Assembly: GCA_017656235.1 (NCBI GenBank)
Contig: JACDOF010000001.1
Location: forward strand, 806,001 to 870,000
From: Brevibacillus sp.
GTDB taxonomy: Bacteria > Bacillota > Bacilli > Brevibacillales > Brevibacillaceae
Direction of reading: 5' to 3'
Length of the DNA: 64,000 nt
Under the pieces are notes generated by a model that saw only the letters and a list, made by a program, of their open reading frames with translations, was not told the origin of the DNA and ran no database searches. This document shows, one piece after another, positions 36,201 to 45,478 of this stretch; the stretch's first letter is position 1; each line of letters begins with the position of its first letter. The translations under genes were made by a program, and so were the position numbers.

Positions 36201-36523
36201 CCTTTTGCCTTGCGTACGCTGGCGCGAGATTTCGCATCCAGCTCTTTTCCGTATTCTTCTTTGGCAAACACTGCCATCGAATCCATAAACAACTGCACTT
36301 TGTTCAAGACATCGGTTGCTCGCTTGGTTTTGCGTGACATTTCTTCAAAATCGATCGCAGTACCAATGCCCCGGCGGCTGTTCGACTGCTTCCATATGGT
36401 CAACAACCGGCCTGCAGCGGATGGGTTGGCCCGGATCTGCTGTAATCGTTTTACGTCCTGTCTCAGCCATGCGGCAAAATCGGGGTTTTCCCTGAGCACC
36501 CTCTTCAGTTCTCGACTTCTCAT
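36191..36523 (-). CDS. Hypothetical protein, 110 residues
   Basis: A basic, helix-rich small protein that I do not recognise. It reads MRSRELKRVLRENPDFAAWL, continues with KRLQQIRANPSAAGRLLTIWKQ, and later has VLNKVQLFMDSMAVFAKEEYGKEL. The phrase RANPSAAGRLLTIWKQS recalls an anti-sigma or sporulation-type small helical protein but no family can be named. No signal peptide or membrane segment is present. The ATG at 36523 has AAAGGAG 12 nt upstream; a TTG at 36559 is the alternative. A strong terminator follows, which supports it being a real gene. The Mur-ligase-like gene lies upstream on the same strand after 134 bp. Confidence 0.7.
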   Translation of the reverse strand: MRSRELKRVLRENPDFAAWLRQDVKRLQQIRANPSAAGRLLTIWKQSNSRRGIGTAIDFEEMSRKTKRATDVLNKVQLFMDSMAVFAKEEYGKELDAKSRASVRKAKGTS

Positions 36524-36657
36524 CTCGATAGCCCGCTCCTTTCTGGTTGCGATCAACAAGGCATAAACTTTGTCACTCCTACCCTATGATTTTCCGCTTC
36601 CGCCGCTTGTGCGTTTGCACCATCCCGCGCAAAAAAAGTGGCAGGTCAAGCCGGGGA

Positions 36658-37782
36658 TCAAGAAGCCGCCCTCGGCGCCGTCTGTCTGGCGAATTTTTTT
36701 CTCAGAAAACTGGCCGTCCGGTCCATGTTCATCTTGTGCGAGCCTTTGACGAGGACCATGGTATTTGGTTCGATTGCCTGCAGCAGATGGCGATGCAACT
36801 CTTTTCGTGTCCGGCAGTGAATGGCGTTTGCGGCGGGAAATCCGGCTTCAACCGCCCCTCTTTTAATGTGGCGTGCGCTGTTTCCAATGGTGAACAGATA
36901 GTCTACGCCCTTGTCAGCAAGATAACGCCCCACGTTTTTATGGCCTCTTACCACATATTTGCCCATCTCCAGCATGCTGCCCAACACAGCAATCTTTTTC
37001 CCCTGATGCTGCACCAATACGTCAATGGCAGCTTTGACAGCATTGGGGTTGGCGCTGTACGTATCATCAACCACGGTGACACCGTCTCTGCCGCGGTATG
37101 TGCTTAACCGCCGTTTCGGACGCGCAAACCGCTTCAATCCGGTCCGTATATCGGCCGGGGAATACCCGAGACAGTGGGCCACCCCGATGGCGAACAGTGC
37201 ATTGTACACATTGTGTTCACCGGGAACCGGAATGTAAAACGTGTGAACGTTGCCTTGCAGACTGATGTCAAAAGAGACGCCGCCGGCTTCATGTTGAATG
37301 TTGGTTGCCTTGAAGTTTGCGGGATTGTGGATGCCTACTTTATAAATTCGTCCTTTGAAAGGACGGGTACGCAAAAGACGGGAATTGGCGTCATCCGCAT
37401 TGATAAACAAAGCACCGCGTTGATTCATATAACGGATCAGCTCCGATTTTGCCCTGGCTACTCCGATGATCCGGCCGCCAAAGTTGCCGATATGGGCAGT
37501 GCCCACGTTGGTAACAACCCCGATGTTCGGCTGAATGTATTGGCAGTGTTTTTTTATTTGGCCGGCGCGCAGCATGCCGTACTCAAGCACAACGGCGCGA
37601 TGGGAAGCGCTGATTTGTTGTTTGTATTTGCGCGTATTCATCCAGGTGTTTCGGTTTTGTATGCTTTTAAACACTTTTTTGCGAATCCGCAAGATTGAAG
37701 CAAGCATCTCCTTGGTTGTCGTTTTGCCTGCGCTTCCGGTTATTGCGACAATCGGCCGTTTGAATCTGAGAATTTTCGGCAT
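36658..37782 (-). CDS. Mur-ligase-like protein (MurF/CapB-type) lacking the N-terminal domain
   Basis: A 374-residue ATP-dependent amide ligase of the Mur family. The P-loop VAITGSAGKTTTKEML starts near residue 10. The central domain has VLEYGMLRAGQIKKHCQ and GVVTNVGTAHIGNFGG, and the C-terminal domain has VVDDTYSANPNAVKAAIDVL, IAVLGSMLEMG and VLVKGSHKMNMD. MurF normally carries an additional N-terminal UDP-binding domain of about 80 residues; here the protein starts almost at the P-loop, as in CapB-like or stand-alone Mur ligases. The chain is very basic. The ATG at 37782 follows GGAAGGGATGGGG. It is divergent from a CapA-like gene. The substrate is unknown. Confidence 0.85.
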   Translation of the reverse strand: MPKILRFKRPIVAITGSAGKTTTKEMLASILRIRKKVFKSIQNRNTWMNTRKYKQQISASHRAVVLEYGMLRAGQIKKHCQYIQPNIGVVTNVGTAHIGNFGGRIIGVARAKSELIRYMNQRGALFINADDANSRLLRTRPFKGRIYKVGIHNPANFKATNIQHEAGGVSFDISLQGNVHTFYIPVPGEHNVYNALFAIGVAHCLGYSPADIRTGLKRFARPKRRLSTYRGRDGVTVVDDTYSANPNAVKAAIDVLVQHQGKKIAVLGSMLEMGKYVVRGHKNVGRYLADKGVDYLFTIGNSARHIKRGAVEAGFPAANAIHCRTRKELHRHLLQAIEPNTMVLVKGSHKMNMDRTASFLRKKFARQTAPRAAS

Positions 37783-37950
37783 TTCGGCCCCATCCCTTCC
37801 GTTATCAGTTCTGTTCGCAAGTATATGTAACCCATTGTATGAATCCTGCGTCCGGCTCGTTTGGACGATTGTCGCCGATTTGTACACCCAAACCTTTCAG
37901 CTGACAGGTGAATAGGATGAAAAGGGAGACACATTAGGGAGAGATGCCCC

Positions 37951-39003
37951 GTGACAACCAGAGTAAAAATTGCCGCAGTCGGTGACATCTTGATGTGGCG
38001 GCGGCAGATCCATTCAGCCCGCATGGGCAAGGAGCAGCGCTACTCGTTCGATGAGATGTTTCGTGAAGTGGCCCCGTACCTGCAGAGTGCCGACCTGACA
38101 ATCGGCAATCTGGAAACCACCCTGTCCGGCAGAGAGTCCCGTTACCAGCGGACAAATCCGAAGACGGGATGGCCGATGTTCAACTGTCCAGACGAACTGG
38201 CCGGGGCTTTGAAGCGTGCCGGATTTGACGTATTGACCACCGCCAACAACCACTGCATGGATCGCGGCGTACAAGGCCTGAAGAGGACACTCCGGGTGCT
38301 GGATCAACACCAGTTGGCCCATACGGGAACATTTCGCACCCGCGAGGAGGCCCAGTCCTTTCTGGTCAAAGAGGTGAACGGGATCAAGTTCGGCATACTG
38401 GCCTATACCTACGGAACCAACCGCATACCGGTGCCAAAATCAAAACCGTGGCTGGTCAATCGCATTCGCAAAAACAAAATCATCCACGATCTGAAACGAC
38501 TTCGCCCCAACGTGGATGTGATCATCGTCGCGCTCCATTTTGGTCAGGAATTCAAGCGCCATCCCAATGCTTCCCAGCGCGCGCTGGTGCGTGCGCTGTT
38601 CCAGCACGGTGCGGACATCATCCTCGGCGCTCATCCGCACGTATTGCAGCCGATGTATGTCAAACAGATGGAGAACGCTGTTGGATTAAAGAAGAAATTT
38701 GTGATCTACTCGCTGGGCAACTTCATCTCCGACCGGATGCTGAACAGCCTGCATGCCGACAGCGGGGTTATTGTCAACATCAACGTGGAAAAAAACAATC
38801 AGGGTCAGGTTCGCATCTCCGACGTCCATTACGTGCCCACCTGGGTACACAAACCTGTCCGGCAAGGCAAACTGCGATTTTGCGTCCTGCCAATCCGTAG
38901 TGCGCTGGTAAACCCGTCACTGGCACTAAGTCAACGTGATCGGCGTACAATGCGTCGCGTCTGGAAGAATACGACCTCACATCTGAAGGGAAAGCCGCTG
39001 TAA
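37951..39003 (+). CDS. CapA family (poly-gamma-glutamate synthesis-type) metallophosphoesterase-like protein
   Basis: A 350-residue CapA/PgsA-type protein of the calcineurin-like fold. Motifs are AAVGDILMWRRQ, LTIGNLETTLSGRE, LTTANNHCMDRGVQGLKRTL, IIVALHFGQEFKRHP, GADIILGAHPHVLQPMY and YSLGNFISDRM. Unlike membrane-anchored PgsA/CapA it has no N-terminal membrane segment and so is predicted cytoplasmic. CapA proteins are required for poly-gamma-glutamate capsule production, but no capB/capC pair of ordinary type is seen. The GTG at 37951 follows GGGAGAG. Together with the divergent Mur-ligase-like and the downstream kinase-like gene it forms a cluster. Confidence 0.88.
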   Translation: MTTRVKIAAVGDILMWRRQIHSARMGKEQRYSFDEMFREVAPYLQSADLTIGNLETTLSGRESRYQRTNPKTGWPMFNCPDELAGALKRAGFDVLTTANNHCMDRGVQGLKRTLRVLDQHQLAHTGTFRTREEAQSFLVKEVNGIKFGILAYTYGTNRIPVPKSKPWLVNRIRKNKIIHDLKRLRPNVDVIIVALHFGQEFKRHPNASQRALVRALFQHGADIILGAHPHVLQPMYVKQMENAVGLKKKFVIYSLGNFISDRMLNSLHADSGVIVNINVEKNNQGQVRISDVHYVPTWVHKPVRQGKLRFCVLPIRSALVNPSLALSQRDRRTMRRVWKNTTSHLKGKPL

Positions 39004-39069
39004 GAGGCGAGCTGCGGCTTGATGCTGACCTGATGGGTTCATGCTTCACCGAGCAAGGAGGGATGGTGC

Positions 39070-39933
39070 GTGTATGCAACAGACTGGAAACCCGTACGCA
39101 AACTGTCGCGTAAACTGGGGCCGGTATGGGTCGTGCGGCGCACCGGTACCAAGCAAGAAGAAGTGGGGTTTTTCAAATATCCCACCCGCAAGAACAAAAA
39201 ATACGTCGGACACCTGATTGCCAATGAACTCATTTCCTGCCGCTTGGCCCAGCGGCTTGATCTGGAGACTGCTGAAGTGGAACTGGCGCGAATCAAAGGC
39301 AGGAAGGGCATCGTTTCGATTGCCCGCCCTGCACGCCGCTTGTACAACTGGAACCAGCTCAACCGATTAAAAGGATCCGCCATTCGCCTGCTGGAGAAAC
39401 CGGATCAACTGCTGCAAACCTTTGTCTTTGACATTTGGATCTGTAATGTGGACCGGCATGGCGGCAATTTGATCACCTTCCGCAAAGGGGAGAAATACAG
39501 CTTTTATTTGATTGATCACGGACTGGCGCTGGGCGGTGCGCTGAAGTGGCGCAATACCCCCTGGGATTCTGCTTATTGGGAGGACGTCTGGACCTACAAT
39601 CGCCACTACGTCCGCGGATTATTAACCTACGTCAAGGATTACCGCCAACTAAAACCGTTCGTTAAAAAGATTGAAGCTCTTCCCCAAAAAGACATTGAAG
39701 CGGTCGTCGACAGCGTCCCGGATGAAGTTCTTCCGGAAATGGAGAAATTGACGCTGAAAAAAATGCTGCTTTATCGGCAGAAAAGGCTGCGGCACATCAT
39801 CAAGAAATGGTTCAAACAAAGAAAAAACGTCTCCATAAAGAAAGGCACCCGCCGGTGCCTTTCTCATCCATCTATTCAGTTGGTTACTGCCGAGCCAGTT
39901 GTTGTTCAGCGAAGCTCACCAGACGCTTGGTGA
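39070..39933 (+). CDS. HipA-like / PI-kinase-like protein kinase fold protein
   Basis: A 287-residue protein with a HipA-type kinase core. A Lys in [41 protein letters not shown] is the likely ATP contact. The catalytic loop is [15 protein letters not shown] (Asp and Asn placed as in DxxxxN) and the metal-binding Asp is in [12 protein letters not shown]. Whether it phosphorylates a protein or a small molecule is unknown; no HipB-like partner is adjacent, so a toxin-antitoxin role is not indicated. The GTG at 39070 has AAGGAGG 7 nt upstream. The last about 30 residues run through a terminator hairpin and overlap the convergent SASP gene by 50 bp. Confidence 0.78.
   Translation: MYATDWKPVRKLSRKLGPVWVVRRTGTKQEEVGFFKYPTRKNKKYVGHLIANELISCRLAQRLDLETAEVELARIKGRKGIVSIARPARRLYNWNQLNRLKGSAIRLLEKPDQLLQTFVFDIWICNVDRHGGNLITFRKGEKYSFYLIDHGLALGGALKWRNTPWDSAYWEDVWTYNRHYVRGLLTYVKDYRQLKPFVKKIEALPQKDIEAVVDSVPDEVLPEMEKLTLKKMLLYRQKRLRHIIKKWFKQRKNVSIKKGTRRCLSHPSIQLVTAEPVVVQRSSPDAW
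39841..39862. terminator. Bidirectional terminator hairpin between kinase-like and SASP genes
   Basis: AAAGGCACC and GGTGCCTTT form a perfect 9-bp stem with a 4-nt loop. It lies inside the 3' end of the kinase-like reading frame and 22 bp beyond the SASP stop codon; it best serves the SASP gene (CTTTAT follows on that strand). Confidence 0.7.
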
Positions 39934-40084
39934 TTTCGCCCCCTACCGAACCGTTTTGACGAGAAGTGGTGTCAGGACCAAGCTGTACGCCAAATTCTGC
40001 AGCGATCTCATACTTCAGTTGGTCAAGTGCCTGGTTGGCCTGAGGGACTAACAGGTTGTTGGTGCTGCCGTTGTTATTGGCCAT
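39884..40084 (-). CDS. Alpha/beta-type small acid-soluble spore protein
   Basis: A 66-residue spore DNA-protecting protein. It has the conserved [26 protein letters not shown], including the GPR protease site region YEIAAEFG, and the DNA-binding [22 protein letters not shown]. Alpha/beta SASPs coat spore DNA and are degraded in germination. The ATG at 40084 is 6 nt after AGGAGGAATC; a GTG one codon earlier is also possible. It is monocistronic and expected to be SigG-dependent, though I could not mark a convincing SigG promoter. Confidence 0.95.
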   Translation of the reverse strand: MANNNGSTNNLLVPQANQALDQLKYEIAAEFGVQLGPDTTSRQNGSVGGEITKRLVSFAEQQLARQ

Positions 40085-40285
40085 CACGATTCCTCCTTAC
40101 GCATTTTTACTCCCGGCGCGGTGCGAAACCGCCAGCGCTGGCTACCCACCTGGTAAGACCGAGAGATGAAGCCGAATAGTTCGTATGGACGGCTTCGTGT
40201 TACTATCATCCCACATCATCGCTTATCCATTCCCATTGAACTAATGCAATATTTGTTAATCTACCGCTTTTCGGTTGACGTGACG

Positions 40286-40294
40286 TGTTATAAT
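40286..40294 (+). promoter_or_regulatory. Extended -10 promoter of the exonuclease gene
   Basis: TGTTATAAT is a perfect extended -10, 39 bp before the start codon; no good -35 is present. The same 9-mer occurs before the mscS-like gene. Confidence 0.5.
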
Positions 40295-40333
40295 GAACGC
40301 GGTGCAAGGAGATGAAGGAGAGGAGTTTTTTGT

Positions 40334-41209
40334 GTGCATAGAGATACGTTTTTACTCATTGACGGGATGAGTCTGTTGTTCCGCGCCTTTTACGCTTCGG
40401 TTTGGACAGGCTCCCTCCGACGTACGTCAGCCGGTGTCTATACCAATGCCGTTTACGGTTTTACAAAATTCATGCTGCAGTATGCCAATCTGGTCCAGCC
40501 GACACACTTGGTTGTCGCCTGGGACGTCGGTTCCAGAGATACGCTGCTTAGAAGCCAATGGTTTTCCGGTTACAAAGCCAATCGAATCGATCCGCCGCTT
40601 GAATTGATCCCTCAGTTCGACCTGGTTAAAGAGGTGACAGCTGCCTTTGACGTCCCCAACGTTGGCTGTCCTGGATACGAAGGCGACGACATTTTGGGTA
40701 CGCTCAGTGATCGATTCGCTCGCGACGGTCACCAGATCGTGATCGTCAGCGGCGATTACGACACATTACAGTTGGTGAGCGAACAAGTCAGTGTCAAGAT
40801 CCTGAAAAACGGAGGGAAACATGAACACTACACCCCTTCCAGTATGCTCGAGAAACGCGGGATTCATCCGCAGCAGGTAGTGGACGTAAAAGCGCTGCAA
40901 GGAGATCCTTCCGACTGCATACCCGGATGTCCGGGCATCGGGGAAAAGACGGCAGTCAGGCTGATTCGGGAATACGGTACCCTGGAAGAACTGTACAGAA
41001 ACCTGGACACACTCACTCCCCACTTGCGACACAAGCTGACCGTACATCAGGAACAAGTATTCACAAGCCGCCAACTGGCGACGATTTTGCGCGACGCACC
41101 GGTTGAGCTTACCTCTGAGCAAGCCGTCTGGGCCTATGATTCTGAACGTGTACGAGAAATATTTACCGAGTTGGAATTCGGTCAGACTGCTCTCTCTTGG
41201 GTCGGATAA
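40334..41209 (+). CDS. 5'-3' exonuclease (PolA N-terminal-domain family, YpcP-like)
   Basis: A 291-residue FEN/PIN-fold flap nuclease that can remove RNA primers. Metal-site motifs are LIDGMSLLFRAFYAS, GYEGDDILGTLSDRF and VSGDYDTLQLVSE, and the helix-hairpin-helix is in GDPSDCIPGCPGIGEKTAVRLIREYG. It equals the nuclease part of DNA polymerase I without the polymerase. The GTG at 40334 follows AAGGAGAGGAG. It stands alone. Confidence 0.92.
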   Translation: MHRDTFLLIDGMSLLFRAFYASVWTGSLRRTSAGVYTNAVYGFTKFMLQYANLVQPTHLVVAWDVGSRDTLLRSQWFSGYKANRIDPPLELIPQFDLVKEVTAAFDVPNVGCPGYEGDDILGTLSDRFARDGHQIVIVSGDYDTLQLVSEQVSVKILKNGGKHEHYTPSSMLEKRGIHPQQVVDVKALQGDPSDCIPGCPGIGEKTAVRLIREYGTLEELYRNLDTLTPHLRHKLTVHQEQVFTSRQLATILRDAPVELTSEQAVWAYDSERVREIFTELEFGQTALSWVG

Positions 41210-41268
41210 CAAGCGACTCTCTTTGTACAGGAATATGCTGCCTCACCCCTCTGTACACCTCCGCATAA

Positions 41269-41445
41269 GCTGAAGCAAAAGTGCCGGCGGCGATTCGGGT
41301 CGGGGGTGGCACCTTGATCCCGTGGGCTTTAATTCCGGCCGCGGCCATTTGTGGTGTCGATCCGTTTGAATTGGCACGGCGCAACCTGGTTCCGGTGTCA
41401 ATCGGACTGGTTGTGACGACAGTGACAGCGATGTTTCTTCTCTAA
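41269..41445 (+). pseudogene. C-terminal remnant of a membrane transporter
   Basis: An open frame of 58 codons that starts right after a stop codon reads VGGGTLIPWALIPAAAICGVDPFELARRN and ends in a hydrophobic helix VPVSIGLVVTTVTAMFLL before TAA. This looks like the last two membrane segments of an ion or carboxylate transporter whose front part is missing. The exact family cannot be named. A proper terminator follows, as expected for the end of a former gene. Confidence 0.5.
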
Positions 41446-41463
41446 CCAGAGATGGAAAAAACT

Positions 41464-41497
41464 GCTCCTTTCCGGCCGGGAAAAGGAGCTTCTTTTT
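41464..41497 (+). terminator. Terminator after the transporter remnant
   Basis: GCTCCTTT and AAAGGAGC form the stem, with a GC-rich loop that pairs further, followed by TTCTTTTT. Confidence 0.8.
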
Positions 41498-41546
41498 GCA
41501 TCACTGGAGATTAGATATTAACTCGTCCCTGCCCACATACAATGAT

Positions 41547-41562
41547 ACCAGTCATGACTGGT
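41547..41562 (+). promoter_or_regulatory. Operator-like palindrome before the ykvI-like gene
   Basis: ACCAGTCA-TGACTGGT is a perfect 16-bp palindrome with an adjacent extra CATGAT, 23 bp before the start codon and just behind a TACAAT -10-like box at 41538. A dimeric repressor could bind here; none is identified. Confidence 0.4.
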
Positions 41563-41585
41563 CATGATACAGGGGGTGAATCAGG

Positions 41586-42638
41586 ATGAAGGACTGGGGA
41601 AAAAGTGTGCAGGTAGCCGCCACCTATATCGGCACTGTTGTGGGAGCCGGGTTTGCAAGCGGTCAGGAAATCCTCGCCTTTTTTACGTCATATGGTCCTT
41701 GGGGAACCGTGGGAATCGCGATGGCTGCCGCGTTGTTCATGTGGTTGGGATACAAAATGATGAGCATTGCCGGCGACATCGGTTCGCCGTCTTACGAATC
41801 ATTTAACAGAAGCATGTTTGGGCCGTTCATTGGCCGCGCAATCAACCTGATAGTATTCGTGACGCTGCTTGGCGTAACGACCGTCATGCTAGCCGGTTCG
41901 GGAGCCATTTACGAGGAGCAGTTTGGTTTGCCGTATTTGATCGGAATCCTGTGTACGATCGGACTTGGCATCATCGCGCTGAACAAGGGATTAAAACGCC
42001 TGCTGGTGGTAAATTCCATCGTCGTCCCGCTGATGCTGTTATTCTCCTTCATGATTCTCTTCTCGGAACCGATCGCAGCTTCTGCCCTGCCCGCCCAGAC
42101 TCCTGCACGATATGGATTCGTCTGGAAAGCGATCCTGTACGTCTCGTTTAACCTGGCAATGGCCCAGTCAGTGCTGATTCCCATGGGCTATCACATAAAA
42201 AATCGCGCGATCATCAAGCGGGGTGCGCTTCTGGGCGGACTGGGACTTGGTTTTATGCTCATGGTCTCCCACGTGGCCATGCTGTCCAATTGGCACGACG
42301 TCCGGTTCATGGATATCCCGATGGCGTTTATCACCGAACAGTGGCACGACTACCTGGGTCTGTTTTTTATCATTGTGCTGTACGCGGAGATCTTTACCAC
42401 CTTGATCTCCAACGTGTTTGGCATAACGGAGCAGCTGCGGGAAGTGTTTGTGCTGTCTGAGCGCACCATACAATTCCTGCTGTTTGGGACCAGCTTTACA
42501 TTCTGTCTGTTTGGCTACTCGAACCTGCTGTTGTTCCTCTATCCGCTGTTTGGTTACCTTGGACTGGCTACGCTTGTGCGAGTCGGCTTGTACCGGAACG
42601 GTGCAGCGCTGCTGCCATTTCTGCGGAATTACTTTTGA
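41586..42638 (+). CDS. ykvI: YkvI family membrane protein
   Basis: A 350-residue polytopic membrane protein with about ten hydrophobic segments, related to amino-acid permeases of the APC/GerAB type. The start carries the family signature [21 protein letters not shown], a sodium-symporter-like unwound helix. [30 protein letters not shown] and [20 protein letters not shown] are also typical. The transported solute is unknown. The ATG at 41586 is behind GGGGGTG. Its stop overlaps the end of the convergent yyaL gene by 10 bp. Confidence 0.88.
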   Translation: MKDWGKSVQVAATYIGTVVGAGFASGQEILAFFTSYGPWGTVGIAMAAALFMWLGYKMMSIAGDIGSPSYESFNRSMFGPFIGRAINLIVFVTLLGVTTVMLAGSGAIYEEQFGLPYLIGILCTIGLGIIALNKGLKRLLVVNSIVVPLMLLFSFMILFSEPIAASALPAQTPARYGFVWKAILYVSFNLAMAQSVLIPMGYHIKNRAIIKRGALLGGLGLGFMLMVSHVAMLSNWHDVRFMDIPMAFITEQWHDYLGLFFIIVLYAEIFTTLISNVFGITEQLREVFVLSERTIQFLLFGTSFTFCLFGYSNLLLFLYPLFGYLGLATLVRVGLYRNGAALLPFLRNYF

Positions 42639-44710
42639 GCAGGTTCCGCCCACAGCCGTGTCCGCAGTTCGGCGGGATCGATAAGCGGGGCCTGGCATGT
42701 GAAGTGCTCGCAAACGTATGCGGCTGCCCTGCCCTCTCGCATCGTTTTGTCCGTGATGTGTTCGGCAAGATCGGCCAGCGGTTGACGTGGATCGTTGAGG
42801 ATGACCGTCTGCAGTGGATGGTATCCCTCATCCAGAATGCTGAGCAGCGCCTCTGTCTGTTCATCCTCCCGTTCTCCTGCGATGACGATCTGCCGGAACC
42901 CGTAAACGGCGGCCTGCAGTGCCAGCAGTGAAAAGCTGTATCCGGGCGGATAATGATTGATGGTGCCGGCATAGGAGTGCAGGAGCTGCTCCGCCTTTTC
43001 AGCCAGGTCGGTGCGACCTGTCAGGTGATACAGGCGAAGCATGTTGTAAGCGGAGACACCATTCCCCGACGGCGTGGCTCCGTCATACACTTCCTTGGGT
43101 CGGGCGATCAGCTGTTCGGCGTCACTGCCGTAGAAGTACAACCCGCCTTCCGCATCGTCCCAAAACAGGCGCAGCAGGTCATCCTGCAAGGTGAGCGCAA
43201 CCTCCAGATAGCTGCGCTCAAACGTCGCCTGATACAGTTCGATCAGTCCCCAGATGAGAAAGGCATAATCATCAACATAGCCGAGATAAGCCGCCTCCCC
43301 ATCCCGAAAGCGGGCCAGCAGCCGTCCATCTTCGCGTCTCAGGTTGGAAAAGATGAAACGAACAGCCTTCTCCGCTGCCTGACGGAACCGTTCATCACCG
43401 AGCACCTGGGCTCCTTTGGCCAGGGCGGCGATCATCAACCCGTTCCAGGCCGTCAGGATTTTGTCGTCTTTGCCTGGACGAACCCGCTTTTCCCGATGTG
43501 CAAACAACTTCTCCCTCGCTTCTTCCAGCTGGCTCAGCAGTTCATCCGGTTTTCGTCCGCTCCGGATGGCTGCCTGCTCCGGTTGTACGTTGATCAGATT
43601 GGGGATGCTGTGTCCCTCGAAGTTGCCTTCCTCCGTGATGTCGTAGACCTGACAGTAAAGGCTGCCCAATTCTTCACCCAGCACCTGTTTCACTTCAGCT
43701 GGCGTCCAGACATAAAACTTGCCTTCCACACCTTCCGAATCAGCGTCTTCTGCCGAGTAGAACCCCCCTGCGGGGTCGGTCATGTCGCGCAGCACATAGC
43801 GGAAGATCTGGTTGGCGATCTCGGCATACTGCGGCTTACCGATCACCTGGTAGGCTTCCAGATAGGTATAGGCCAGCAGCGCATTGTCGTACAACATTTT
43901 CTCAAAGTGCGGTACCAGCCACTCCCGATCCACGGAGTAGCGGGCAAAGCCAAAGCCAATGTGGTCGTAAATCCCCCCTGCGCGCATGGCATCCAGCGTT
44001 TTCTCCACCATCTTGACCGCCTTCTCCTCCCCTTCCAGCACTCCATGTCGCAGCAGAAAGAGCAGGTTATGCGGGGTGGGGAACTTTGGCGCAGATCCGA
44101 ACCCGCCGTATTCGGGATCGAAGTTGCCGAGGTACTGCTGATAAGCATTTTGCAGGGTTGCCGTGGTAAGCTCCCCCTTGTCATGGACGGACAGTTGCGA
44201 CATGACGCCTTCGGAGATCCGCTTGACGGTCTGATCGATCTTGTCCCGCTGGTTGTCCCAGACCTCACGTATACTCCGGAGAATGTCGAGGAGACCGGGC
44301 CTCCCCCACTTCCCATCTTTGGGGAAATAGGTGCCGGCAAAAAACGGCTGCTTGTTGGGCGTCATCACAATGGTCAGCGGCCATCCGCCGTGTCCGGTGA
44401 CCGCTTGACAGACCATCATGTAGATGTGGTCGACATCCGGCCGCTCCTCGCGGTCTACCTTGATGGAGACGTAATGTTCATTCAGATAGCGGGCCACTTC
44501 CTCATCTTCAAACGATTCGCGTTCCATGACGTGACACCAATGGCAGGTGCTGTAGCCAATGCTGAGGAAAATTGGCTTGTTTTCCCTTTCCGCCTTGTCG
44601 AATGCTTCTTCATTCCACGGGAACCATTCCACAGGATTCCATGCATGTTGAAGCAGATAGGGTGATTTTTCATGAACCAGTCTGTTTGGTTTTCCGCTTT
44701 TTCTCTCCAA
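42629..44710 (-). CDS. yyaL: DUF255 thioredoxin-like / (alpha/alpha)6-barrel protein YyaL
   Basis: A 693-residue protein. The N-terminal DUF255 thioredoxin-like domain has [18 protein letters not shown] and the CxxC motif in [18 protein letters not shown] long N-acylglucosamine-epimerase-like barrel follows ([63 protein letters not shown]). The biochemical role of the family is not settled; eukaryotic homologues are called spermatogenesis-associated protein 20. A TTG at 44710 gives 9-nt spacing from AAGGAGG; the TTG at 44716 is too close. Confidence 0.92.
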   Translation of the reverse strand: MERKSGKPNRLVHEKSPYLLQHAWNPVEWFPWNEEAFDKAERENKPIFLSIGYSTCHWCHVMERESFEDEEVARYLNEHYVSIKVDREERPDVDHIYMMVCQAVTGHGGWPLTIVMTPNKQPFFAGTYFPKDGKWGRPGLLDILRSIREVWDNQRDKIDQTVKRISEGVMSQLSVHDKGELTTATLQNAYQQYLGNFDPEYGGFGSAPKFPTPHNLLFLLRHGVLEGEEKAVKMVEKTLDAMRAGGIYDHIGFGFARYSVDREWLVPHFEKMLYDNALLAYTYLEAYQVIGKPQYAEIANQIFRYVLRDMTDPAGGFYSAEDADSEGVEGKFYVWTPAEVKQVLGEELGSLYCQVYDITEEGNFEGHSIPNLINVQPEQAAIRSGRKPDELLSQLEEAREKLFAHREKRVRPGKDDKILTAWNGLMIAALAKGAQVLGDERFRQAAEKAVRFIFSNLRREDGRLLARFRDGEAAYLGYVDDYAFLIWGLIELYQATFERSYLEVALTLQDDLLRLFWDDAEGGLYFYGSDAEQLIARPKEVYDGATPSGNGVSAYNMLRLYHLTGRTDLAEKAEQLLHSYAGTINHYPPGYSFSLLALQAAVYGFRQIVIAGEREDEQTEALLSILDEGYHPLQTVILNDPRQPLADLAEHITDKTMREGRAAAYVCEHFTCQAPLIDPAELRTRLWAEPAQK

Positions 44711-44899
44711 ATGCAAGCAACCTCCTTAGTACGTTATTTGAGGGCGGTTGTCAACAAAAGCCCGAATGACGGACAATCCTTCCCTCTTCAAGACTCCTTG
44801 GTACCGCAAGACCTGTTTCAGCGCTCTAACACCTTACCCATCTGTTTGTCATAGGCTATTATGTACAGATTTTGGCCAACAGAAAGGAAGTTTTTTGCC

Positions 44900-45349
44900 A
44901 TGCAGTATTACTATGGGGATAAAATGCCTCTCCGGATTCTGGACGAAGCTGAATTTTGGAAACAGCAGGAAGCGGAACATACCGTCGTGATCAGGGAGCT
45001 GGTGCCTGACTTGGAACCTCAGTTTACGGATGCCCTGCAAAACTGGGAGCAGGCCTTTTCGCAGACACAGGCGCTTGTCGTCAGATATGTGGAAACATTG
45101 GTTCGATCAGGGAATCTGTTGCAGCCCGCTTTTTATCAACGAATGCTTGGGCTGATTCAACACTGTCTGCAGCAGAGCCAGCAATTTATTCAGTTCTTGA
45201 ATCAGTTGGCGGAACAAAGCGAGCCAATCAGAAGGAGTCCTGTCGTGATTGTCGTGCTGAATCACATCCGACGTGAATCAGAGTATTTCATTGGAATTGC
45301 GCAGACCATTTTGTATCAATCACCCGCTCACCCGCTCGTCTATTGTTGA
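44900..45349 (+). CDS. DUF2935-like helical protein
   Basis: A 149-residue protein with a ferritin-like or four-helix-bundle pattern: LRILDEAEFWKQQEAEHTVVIRELVP near the start, then Gln-rich helices and a C-terminal IRRESEYFIGIAQTILYQS. It resembles one half of DUF2935 proteins of spore-formers, which are usually about 260 residues with two such units, so this is a single-unit form. The function is unknown. The ATG at 44900 follows GAAAGGAAG. A clear terminator follows it; the gene is monocistronic. Confidence 0.65.
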   Translation: MQYYYGDKMPLRILDEAEFWKQQEAEHTVVIRELVPDLEPQFTDALQNWEQAFSQTQALVVRYVETLVRSGNLLQPAFYQRMLGLIQHCLQQSQQFIQFLNQLAEQSEPIRRSPVVIVVLNHIRRESEYFIGIAQTILYQSPAHPLVYC

Positions 45350-45375
45350 AGTGCCGAACACGGCGCAGCTTCTAG

Positions 45376-45404
45376 GACCGTCATCCGGTGGTGACGGTCT
45401 TTTT
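45376..45404 (+). terminator. Intrinsic terminator after the DUF2935-like gene
   Basis: GACCGTCA and TGACGGTC form an 8-bp stem with an 8-nt loop, followed by TTTTT. Confidence 0.88.
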
Positions 45405-45478
45405 CCCTTTTTGCCGGTTTTGCATAAAGGAACCAGATCTTGTCACACTAAGACGTAAAAGGTCACAAGGAGATCACC

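Noticed and set aside
39070-39933. HipA-like protein as a toxin-antitoxin module
   Set aside because: No small HTH antitoxin gene lies upstream; the neighbour is capA-like.
40100-40230. GC-rich hairpins upstream of the SASP gene considered as a riboswitch
   Set aside because: GAAGCCG/CGGCTTC and other stems exist, but no known riboswitch core could be matched.
42953-44665. A 570-codon open frame on the plus strand
   Set aside because: It runs fully antisense to the well-supported yyaL gene, has no ribosome site or family motif, and is a codon-bias shadow.
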